DNA of 18,856 bases from Oehlia diaphana (lineage: Eukaryota > Glomeromycota > Glomeromycetes > Glomerales > Glomeraceae): assembly GCA_003833135.1 (NCBI GenBank), contig QZLH01000250.1, positions 73,789 through 92,644 of the forward strand, in the 5' to 3' direction. The notes under the pieces are model-generated. The model ran no database searches. It had not been told where the DNA came from and saw only the letters and a list, made by a program, of their open reading frames with translations. Of this stretch, positions 8,427-16,641 are shown piece by piece (position 1 is the first letter of the stretch; the number at the start of each line of letters is the position of its first letter). The position numbers and the translations under genes are program-made.

Positions 8427-11400
8427 TCTAAAAAGGAAATTTTTTTGTCAATCCTGTATAGGATTCATCAGATATCCGGTCATCCATCTGGTCTATTTGA
8501 CGGATTCATCTGATCAATCTGAATCTGCCTATTTGACAGATTGAACCAGATTGACTAGATTCAGAGCTTACCTCTAATATGAAGTTATTAACAATTCTGA
8601 GGCAATTGCAAGTGATCATTTGTGGTATTAATTATCAAATATGAATATTTATTCAATTTAGGTGTATAGTAAAGAAACTTTTAAAAAATTTCTTATTGAA
8701 TAGATCATAAAAAATGATCTTTCTTTCACATGTGTAGAATCTGAAGATTTTAGGAGTATGATTCATCTTTTGCGTAAGGATGCATTTATATCTTTTGCAG
8801 ATACAATCAAAAATGATATAATATCAATTTTTGATGAAAGTAAAAAAAAAAATTTATTCTATTTTACAGGTATTATAATTGTATTTTGTTAATATTATTT
8901 TTATTTAAATTTTACTAATTAATTCTATTTTTGTAAAATATATCTAAAAAAATATCCTTTACAATAGATGCCTGGACATCTTCAAACAACATATCTTTTC
9001 TAGACATAATGGCCCATTTGATCACAAATGAATGGGAACTAAAGAGTTTCCTTTTAGATTTTATAAAGCTCAATAATCCTCACTTGAGTGCTAATATAAA
9101 GGAAGCTTTTTTAAAAAGTTTAAGTAAGTTATAATATTGAATTAAAGGTTTATTTTTCTATTTTTAAATTATGTATCTTACTATTTATAAAACTAAGTTA
9201 AAAAAAATTTTTTATATGGATTCTTGGTATAACTACAGATAATACTAGTAACAACATTACATTCCTCCAGATTGTTGAAGACGAATTATCTAAAAAATTT
9301 ATTCATTTTGAAAGTAAAGATAAACATATGTGTTGCTTGGTCCATATTATGAATTTAGCAGCGCAACAAACCCTTATTATGCTCAAAGTCATAGAAGATA
9401 ATGAACTATCAAATGAAAATAGTGGGGTAGTCTTATACATAATGTAAATTTTACATAAATTTATTAATTATATTATTTTCTTTAGCTTTGAACTCTCATT
9501 AAAAAGATAAAAGCATCCCCACAATAACAGGAAAAATTTAAAGTTCAATGCAAAGTTGTAAATATTTCCAATTTGAATGTAATTACTTGATGTACGTATA
9601 AGATGGAACTCGACTTATGATATGCTTATGAGAGCGAAAACCCTTAAAGAAGTAAGTTTACTTATATTATTTATTGTTTTAAATTTATTTTAATTTATTA
9701 AAAAATAATTATAATTTTATTTTTCAGCCTATTAATACATTAAGCAATAGCGATCAAAACTTTCGTGCTTTATCAATTAATGAAGAGGAATGGGTTTGTC
9801 TTAGTGAAATAGAAGAATTATTAAAGGTTTAATTTAATATTATATATATACATATTTTTATGATTTTAATAAAAAATATATATTTTTATGATTTTAATAA
9901 AAAATATATATTTTTTTAGTATTTTACTAAGGCAACTAAACAAATTTGTAGGAAAACTTATCTGACGCTCTCCTATGCAATTCCAATATATAATATTTTA
10001 TTAAATAAATTGGAAGATTTTTGAGATACCCCAAATTGATTTAAGAATGGAAAGGTGAATTTTTTACTTTTATTAATATTTTTATATTAATTGTAATTAA
10101 TTTCTCTTTTTTAATAGAAAGCAGCAATCAACGCTATTAATAAGCTCAAAGAATATTACAATAAAACTGATACAATATTATATGCAGTTTTATTGAGTAA
10201 GTTATTGTACATTTTATACTATATATATTAGTTTAATTTATTATTATTATGCTAAATTTTTTTTTAATATTTTTTATAATAGTTTTAGATTCACGTCTTA
10301 AATTAGAATATATGAAAAATAATAAGTGGAAGAAATGTTAGATCGATAAAATAAAGAATGATGTATGAACTTACAAATTTTTTAATTTATTTAATTTATG
10401 ATTTTCTTCATCTCATAATATATTAACAATTTGATAAGTATCTGAAATATATAATATGTTATATATGCCAAAGAGATCCAAAATACTGGAATTGAATGTA
10501 ATTCTTCTAATAAAGATCTAGTTTCCCATATTTCAAAATGACAGCGTATAGAATCTATAGGTAAATTGGATCATTATTTAAAAGCTAATCATGTGAAACC
10601 TCTTACTAATATTTTAAAGTAGTGGAAAGTAAGTTTTATTTAAAAGATTATTTATTTAATTAGTTATTTGTAAGTTATAACATTATTTTTTTTTATAAAT
10701 AGTTATATGAAGAGGAATACCCACATTTAGCAAATATGGCCAGAAATTACCTTGGAGTTCTAGGTTTTTATCTTTATAATTTACAATTTTTAATTATTTT
10801 TCAATTATATTTAAAATTATTCTTATTAAATAGCGATAAGTGCACCTTCTGAATGAAATTTTTCTAGTGCTGTGGATGTTATTACTTATGATAAAGCAAG
10901 TCTTACTCCCAAGATGATATGTTCAGTTATGTGTTTAAAACATTAGTATCGCTTAGGTTTATTAGCTTAATTAATATATTAAGAATTTATATGGCATAGC
11001 AAATGTAAAAAATTATTAATTCATTTATAATAGTAGGCGTAGGAATAATGTTAATATATAAAGTAATAAAATTACAGATATTGTGAATAATATGACTATG
11101 TCAAGATGCACTCGTATGTCAGTATATATTTATTTTTAAATTTTAACTCACTTTATTAATAATACATGTGAATTTTTATAATATTGTGAAATAAATAATT
11201 TAATGGAAAAAAAATATTTAACGTTAATTATTTTAATTAAATAAACCATTTTTTATTAAATTATCACAAAAAATATTTTGCAGCATTGGTAAATCAGTTC
11301 AATTTTCAGTAATTACTGACCGGTATCAATTTTAATTAAAATCGAACTGAATTATTTCAGTTTTTGCTAATACCAATACTGAAATTTTCAGTTTAGTTTC

Positions 11401-11452
11401 AGTTTTAGCAAAAACTGTACTGAACTGAACTGATCAGAGCCTTATTTCTACT

Positions 11453-11613
11453 TTAAAGTCTTTTAAATATATATTATTGTTATCATTATTAAATATTTCA
11501 TTATAATCTTCTAAGGAAATTTTTTTTTATTCAAACTCATCAAAGCTTATTTCATTATCTGAAAAAAATAATGAAGGTAGTGGGAAAGAAATTTCATACT
11601 CTTGTTTTGACAT
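11453..11613 (-). pseudogene. N-terminal coding segment of the outer unit's minus-strand gene
   Basis: ATG at 11613 on the minus strand opens MSKQEYEISFPLPSLFF, then SDNEISFDEFE, a single stop, and KKISLEDYNEIF with an Asn-rich run and NIYLKDFKV. The segment ends exactly where the hAT right target duplication begins. The same reading frame resumes on the other side of the hAT element at 6107 with an acidic segment, which shows that the two pieces were once one exon. This ATG is the most upstream one before the frame is lost in AT-rich DNA. One in-frame stop marks decay. Function unknown. Confidence 0.55.
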
Positions 11614-12022
11614 TACGAGTTTTATGTTTGTCTTTTGATTAAAAGTTAGTCAACTTCAAAGCCGAGATGCAAGTTATTAAAGACATTTTTTTTATTTAAA
11701 TGGAGACAAAATCATTTTTTCTTATCTCAATGCATTAGCTTTCTTATCATGGTTAAACAACATTTTTCTATATTGTAATATAGTTAAAGTTTGGCAATTT
11801 TTTGTTCATTAAATGGTTGTTTATAGTAAAAGTTGTGCAATAACTATACAATACTAATAAAAATTAATACACTATAAATTTAAAGAAATACGAAGTGTAT
11901 TGTAAAATTTGAACATTGATTTTTATGTAGGATTTTTTTTTAGGCTTAAAAACCGTTTTATCAAAAATGTTAAAAATGTATGCCAATCTTATACTAAAAT
12001 GGACTCCCCATGCCAATTCCTG
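11614..12022. other. 5' flank of the outer unit's gene
   Basis: This is non-coding AT-rich DNA between the start codon at 11613 and the right terminal repeat. It would hold the promoter of the decayed gene. I see no convincing core promoter element. GGCATAC/GGCATGG-like words near 11980-12013 lie just inside the terminal repeat and might be subterminal binding motifs. Confidence 0.35.
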
Positions 12023-12038
12023 AAATAACCACTGACTG
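12023..12038 (-). repeat. Right terminal inverted repeat of the outer unit
   Basis: Read on the minus strand it is CAGTCAGTGGTTATTT, the partner of 1252-1267. The following four bases on the plus strand are TAAT, the same as outside the left end. Confidence 0.55.
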
Positions 12039-13200
12039 TAATATATATCACTGCCCTAACTACTTTTTTTAATTACTTTTATTAAATAAATTATATTTTT
12101 TTTTATTTCTGCAAATAATTTATTATTATACAAAAATCTTTGTACAGAATTTGAAGAATAAAATAGCTTTAATTAACACAACACAACAGGATATAATACA
12201 ATACAATACCTATATAATAATATATAAAATATAAAGAAAATCTATATATATTATTTATATTTTTTTTAAAAAAAGTTCTGATTCTAAATATTACATGAAA
12301 TTGTTTATTTAATTAAATTCAATTTTATTAAATAAATTATTAATTTCAACTTCAGAAGTAGTGCAAAAAAATTACATATTGGGAGTTTTTATTGTGCCAT
12401 ATAAGATTTTTGTTAGCTCTAAAAAATTATGTAAAAAATGTCATGGCCCGTAGCAAAACCACATATTAATTAGTAAGATGAATTACAGTAAATCTTCCGG
12501 ATCTAACCCTGTTGCACAAAATATATTCGATGAATGTTTTATTCCAACTATAAACGTATTATTGATGAGCTCCCAGAAAGCCTCACAGACTTTGCATTAC
12601 TCTAAAAATCCAATTCCACCCTCAAAAATAAATTTTCGAAAAATATCATTTAGATTGAACACAATGATCATACACATAAAAAGTTATGCGAACATACGTA
12701 CATTTAATCAGGAAAATTTATTAAATTATGTGATGAAGTGTGGATGTGAATAATATAAATTTAATAATAAATTTTATTCTCATAAAATATGGGCATTTGT
12801 TTTATAATTTTTTGTTTTAAATTTTTATTGTATAAAATGGTCAATAGCCGGACGCTAAAAAATTACGTATATAACCATCCGGTGCCGGATAAATTCCGGT
12901 AATCCAATTTAGTTTTTTTTTAGTCTTTAGACACGAAATCGATGCAAAAGACCATGTTACACAAAATTTCAAAAAACAATCACTTATATTAATATTAAAT
13001 ATTAATATTAAAAATCATGTATGCACCTTATTACACAAATAATAGTAATCATTTAATCATTTAACCAACTTTAATTCAATGAATACTTAAATTTAGAATG
13101 CTGTTAGATCTATTTATCGATCTTATGATCTAATATTAATATTGTTGTGATCGATAAACTTCTGTGTAATATTACCCACCGTAAATTATCGGTAATTCCG
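12039..13200. other. AT-rich intergenic stretch with a CCGG-bearing patch
   Basis: Apart from a weak small ORF listed separately, I see no gene. A local patch at 12845-12905 is unusually rich in CCGG (four copies), including the near-palindrome ATCCGGTGCCGGAT. Related words (CCGTAAATTATCGGTAATTCCG) recur at 13180-13202. An AT palindrome built on TTAATATTAA lies near 12990-13010, and inverted TTATCGATC/GATCGATAA words at about 13117-13160. These may be fragments of old small elements. Confidence 0.45.
12478..12753 (+). CDS. Small hypothetical ORF, 91 codons, doubtful
   Basis: An ATG-initiated frame encodes 91 residues with no recognised motif, signal peptide or membrane segment. It is the only frame of this size in the region, its composition is slightly less AT-rich than the flanks, and it lacks the low-complexity character of the other spurious frames. 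No promoter, intron signal or neighbour supports it. It could be a remnant exon of a decayed gene or chance. Confidence 0.18.
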   Translation: MNYSKSSGSNPVAQNIFDECFIPTINVLLMSSQKASQTLHYSKNPIPPSKINFRKISFRLNTMIIHIKSYANIRTFNQENLLNYVMKCGCE

Positions 13201-13213
13201 TAATTACTATTTT

Positions 13214-13223
13214 TATATATAAA
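13214..13223 (+). promoter_or_regulatory. Possible TATA box of the ion-channel gene
   Basis: TATATATAAA is followed by a pyrimidine-rich run (catcctcttcttccc, 13225-13239), a layout common around fungal transcription starts. The coding ATG is about 470 bases downstream. An intron in the 5' leader could bridge the gap, from a donor AAAG/GTAATT at about 13288 to an acceptor TTGTTTACAG at 13691. In AT-rich DNA a TATA-like word has little weight alone. Confidence 0.3.
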
Positions 13224-13696
13224 GCATCCTCTTCTTCCCTTAATTTGAATTTATAAAACTTGTCTTTACATAATTTTTTGTGCAAAGGTAATTTTAATTA
13301 CTAAAATCTACTAAATCCAAATTTTCATAAATCAGTGTACACTTATATAATCAATATGTTAATCGATATTTCGGAATTACTTTATTATTTTTAATTGCTA
13401 CTGCGTCTAATGAGTAATTTTGTGTTTTGAATTCAAATGTTAAAAATAGGATTTCTGTAGTATCTAAGAATCAGAATATTTAATGAGACTTTACTAGTAC
13501 GTACTACATTTAGGTATTATAGCCACAAATAAGTTACATTATGTAATACTTTGAATCCAGATTCGATTATAACTTTTTTACTGCAAAAGAATTGTTTATT
13601 GTAATACATAGAATTACTTATATATAATGTTTCAATTTTCTTCCTGAAAAGTTTTCTAAATCTATCATACATTCATAAAATTTGTTTACAGTAAAT

Positions 13697-15792
13697 ATGA
13701 ATAACGATATAGAGGCACAAGAATATAATGTTTATAAAAAAATTCTTGATGATTTGGAAGCAAAAAATAGTTGCAAAATTGATGAAAATGGGTTAATTAA
13801 AATTTTGGAAAATAGTAATGGCATCGATGAAATTCAGTCACTTGAAAAATTGGTACATAAATTAATTAATTCCGAAGTTGAGGAATTACCATGCCATGGT
13901 TCTTTAAGGAAACTTATTGACCTGAGAGATGAAAAGTTAATTTCAGAGTTTTTTGATTATTGTGCGAAGTTATGCATTGAAGAAGAAAAGCTTGAACTCA
14001 TGTGTGAAGTTACTATCTTGCTTCAAGACTTTATTGATATTTCCTTCTATAAGAGTCCAGTTTCCAGGCTTGTAAAACAGCTAACTTACGTTAAAGTCCC
14101 ATTAAAATGGTGTGAAATAAATGAGTACCAATCAACAAACGAAAATCTTTATGGTTACAAGATTCATAATCCAAAGATAGCCAAAATTGATAAGTATGTT
14201 TTTACACTCCTTTTCACTTTCTTTATATTGCACACTAATTGTGTTTTGTAGGTTTCAAACAATCCCCCGTCATTATGCCACACTATGCTATTCACCATTT
14301 CCCGGCCTATTCAGTTATCCGGATGACTCTAGTTTTCTCAACATCTTATTTCCATATAAATTAAGTCCCTTTGCAAAATTCATAATCACCTATCCAGACG
14401 AAATATTTCAAGCTAATCATGGCTCCTCTGAAATAATTGATTCTCCACTTTTTCATGCCATAGTCAAGTTCAAGTGGCGTACCTTTGCGCGTTATCACTT
14501 CTTTATGATTTTTTTTATATATCTCGCTTTCTTTGCCTTTTTTATTGCAGCGATTGAAACTAACAGTATGCCACTGCTAATTATAAGCACTATCATGGGA
14601 ACATTTCAATCACTTTGCGTATTCCGATATGGTATTATAATGTATTTGAACGGTGTTGGAATCAGATTTTTTACCCCTACAACATTTCTTACATTTTCAG
14701 TAACTGTCTTTCCTGCCATTACTGCATTCATGGGGATTTTCCAAGAACCAAGTAGTAGTTTACTCATTCTTTTCCGTGCTTTATCAATGATTTTCTTATG
14801 GATTGGTGCAATCGAATTCTTAGTAGCCTTTAAGAGGATCGGAATTTTCATCATTGGTAAGATTTTCTCAAAAACTGCTTATCTAATAGTTTGATAACCT
14901 ATTAACCTCTTCAATGTACAGCTGTTGCACATATTTGCAGAGAGGTTGCGTGGCTATTTATTTATTTAGCCTTGGTTGTACTCGCTGCTTCTCACGGAAC
15001 AGTGATCTATTCCTCTATGTTACTTGATTATAATAAAGTTTCAATGACTGATGAGTCTTATACAAAGTTTCAAGATCTTATTCAATATTCTAATTCACTC
15101 AATGCTTATTGGTCGGCGTTTCTAAGTGACTATGGTTCATGGCCAGAAGGGGATAAATTTATAGCTATCGCCAAGGTCGCATACTCACTTTTTATAACTG
15201 TCGTAATTTTGAATCTTATGAGTATGTACTATTTTTATTTTTTCTCGTATTTAACAGTTTCTTTTCTAACGTCCTTTTTCTTCGACAGTTGCACTTGTAA
15301 ATAATGTTTATTCAGATGTACTTAATCGTGTAAACACTGAATGGTCCATGGTACGGGCACAAATTATCGTAATCATTGAACTCGCTACGTTGACGCCAGC
15401 CGATCGTCAAAATAAGTATGTACAAATTAATTTGTTATAATATTTTTAAAATTGCGTAAATTGCGTGAAAATTCAAAATTCAAGTAAACGTTTTGTGACC
15501 ATTACTGCTCATATTTTAATCTGGTCATTAATTGCTTATTCACAATTACAGAGATTATTTTCCTTGGACTATATTTTATAAAGCCTTCACTGAGGATGTT
15601 GAACTTTGGCAAAAAAAGCTCGAGGATGATGATATGTCAGTTTCACGAGATCAAATTCAATTGTTAAATAAGATGGCAGATAAAATGAAAGACGAAATAA
15701 ACAAAATAAAAGATGATGATGTGAACAAAACAAAGATGATAGATACATTAAAAGAGTTAAAGCAGCTCTTCTCCAAGTTTGCACTTAAATAG
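13697..15792 (+). CDS. TRP-like ion-transport channel, six transmembrane segments (5 exons)
   Basis: Exons are 13697-14193, 14252-14856, 14922-15221, 15289-15415 and 15552-15792, all with GT-AG introns (GTATGT or GTAAG donors). They add up to 1770 bases, 589 residues, with phase kept at every junction. ATG 13697 is chosen because the frame upstream offers only TTG and a TTTACAG acceptor precedes it. Residues 1-165 are helical and hydrophilic (HGSLRKLIDL near the middle). FKWRTFARYHFF marks entry to the membrane domain, with predicted segments at about 248-268, 273-291, 310-329, 336-358 and 363-391. A pore loop lies near 430-441 (FLSDYGSW), and a last helix at 448-472 ends ILNLMIALVNNVY, a typical S6 end of TRP/ion-transport channels. 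A charged coiled coil closes the protein (about 515-570). The likely role is cation conduction in a membrane; ion and gating are not readable. It is shorter than many TRP proteins because ankyrin or WD repeats are absent. Confidence 0.88.
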
Positions 15793-16641
15793 AAACTATG
15801 TCTCGAATATATCGATTATGTATACAATTTTTTAAATTGACGTTAACATATTTAATAGTATAATTAAATTTTTCATTTCTAGTATTGGCAGTATTGATGC
15901 GGGTATTACAATATAAAAATACTTTGTAAAAAAACTCAACGGTGTTATATATAGCCTTATATTGTAATAATAAATAAATATTGAATTTATTTTACCTCAC
16001 ATATAATAAGAATGCAGTTTCTTTTTTTGTTGATTATGTAAAGAAATCAAAATTGGTTTTATTATTTGTAATCAAGTACTTTCAGTTGAAACTACAGTAT
16101 TAGGCGTCACATTTTAAAGAAAATAATATTGGAGTTCCTATGATAAATGAGAACGTGTTATAATTACGCACTATTTGAGGATGTCAAACAAATTGCTTTT
16201 TAACTGAAACGGAAATGTTCCTTTTTTACATATAATATCCAAATGGAAAGCACTTGACCTTACAGTATAAAAATAGCTAAAAGAAAAAACAATACATCAT
16301 TAAATAAGACTAAATAATGATAACCTAATCAACTGTTACTATTTGAACAGTATGAAAAAAAAGAACACGAATTTCAATTTTTTTTTTATCTGATCATGTG
16401 CAAATGCATAAACATCATTGTTTATTTCTAAATTTATCAGATAATGGTTTGCTTCAATTATAACTGATTATCAAAATAAAAACATTTCTTGTGCGAGAAA
16501 GTACTTCAAAAACGTCTGATATTTTAATTTTCACAAGCTTTTTTATACGATATTTCAAGTTTTTCATATTCAATATATTCAATAACTTTGTGAATTACTA
16601 GTTGAACGCCTTCCTACACAGTAATTATTTTTAGAAAAATC
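15793..16641. other. Intergenic region between channel and RING genes
   Basis: No ORF or repeat element is evident. The first part should contain the 3' end of the channel mRNA and the last part the promoter and leader of the RING gene. The stretch just before the start (16555-16640) is AT-rich, and CTACACAG at 16613-16620 or TTTTTAG at 16628-16634 could be a leader-intron acceptor. Neither is certain. Confidence 0.45.
15969..15980 (+). terminator. Possible polyadenylation signal of the channel gene
   Basis: AATAAATAAATA occurs about 180 bases after the channel stop codon. It contains overlapping AATAAA hexamers and is the best placed such signal, but AATAAA is frequent in this AT-rich DNA. 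Confidence 0.3.

Larger units (their letters stand above)
7164..8576. mobile_element. Non-autonomous hAT-like element inside the hAT transposase gene
   Basis: The ends TAGAGGTATGCTC (7164) and the complement of TAGAGGTAAGCTC (ending 8576) are inverted repeats with the hAT form (C/T)A(A/G)NG. The flanks ACATGAAG (7156-7163) and ATATGAAG (8577-8584) differ at one base, giving an 8-bp target duplication. Removing the element rejoins the transposase frame (IHEV then INNSEAIASDHLW). Subterminal DNA at 7172-7290 and 8450-8570 is rich in GATCTGGTCAATC-like motifs. The middle holds two inverted-repeat elements in tandem, plus a small hairpin (CCTTTTTGGGA with TCCAAAAAAGG, about 7319-7358). It encodes no protein. 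Confidence 0.85.
6848..10970 (+). pseudogene. hAT transposase gene with N-terminal BED zinc finger, decayed
   Basis: ATG at 6848 opens an acidic leader and a BED finger (CDYC ... HLKSKH, about 7000-7130). After the 7164-8584 insertion the frame resumes at about 8585. Exons then show FTIDAWTS (about 8955-8980, the region of the first catalytic Asp in hAT), EWELKSFLLDF, GITTDNTSNN (about 9227-9256, second Asp region), CLVHIMNLAAQQ (about 9336-9370), RWNSTYDMLMRA (about 9601-9636), YAIPIYN and LEDF (about 9975-10022), LDSRLKLEY (about 10284-10310), and the C-terminal dimerisation block EYPHLANMARNYLG and SAPSE-x-NFSSA (about 10715-10905). Short AT-rich introns with GT/AG borders separate the exons. 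Stops (for example at 6869, 6986-7000 and in the SAPSE block) and a frameshift near 9590 make it non-functional as it stands. Confidence 0.88.
6108..11444 (+). mobile_element. hAT superfamily DNA transposon, decayed, 5.3 kb
   Basis: The left end AGGACTCTGATCAGTT (6108 onward) and the right end, read inward on the other strand as TAAGGCTCTGATCAGTT (from 11444), form terminal inverted repeats that fit hAT. The 8-bp flanks TTTTTACT (6100-6107) and TTTCTACT (11445-11452) differ at one base. Subterminal regions at both ends are full of AACTG/CAGTT repeats (6128-6270 and about 11285-11430), as is common for hAT transposase binding. Inside is a plus-strand transposase gene with a BED finger and the hAT motifs. 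The element sits in the first coding part of the minus-strand gene of the outer unit. Two further elements have inserted into it. Confidence 0.88.
1252..12038 (-). mobile_element. Outermost DNA-transposon-like unit with terminal inverted repeats, interrupted by nested insertions
   Basis: The two ends carry the same 16-base sequence in inverted orientation: CAGTCAGTGGTCATTT at 1252-1267, and the complement of CAGTCAGTGGTTATTT at 12023-12038 (15 of 16 identical). A TAAT lies directly outside both ends (1248-1251 and 12039-12042), which could be a 4-bp target duplication, though that is weak evidence in such AT-rich DNA. Between the ends a single decayed coding gene reads on the minus strand from 11613 to 1696 and is broken by a hAT element and a foldback element. 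Without the insertions the unit would be roughly 4.3 kb. I infer that the gene is the element's own transposase-like gene. The alternative is a chance pairing of repeats around a decayed host multigene-family member. Confidence 0.55.

Noticed and set aside
1252..12038. Assignment of the outer unit to KDZ, DUF6589-like or Plavaka elements
   Set aside because: A few residue patterns seemed reminiscent, but the gene is too decayed to place catalytic residues, and the apparent 4-bp TAAT duplication does not fit KDZ (8 bp). The class is left open.
13682..13696. Upstream TTG start for the channel gene
   Set aside because: Only a non-ATG codon is present, and these bases include a good splice acceptor (TTTACAG). 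ATG 13697 is the better start.
14606..14854. Minus-strand 82-codon ORF
   Set aside because: It is antisense to channel exon 2, which has clear membrane-segment coding and splice continuity.
15587..15784. Minus-strand 65-codon ORF
   Set aside because: It is antisense to the last exon of the channel gene.
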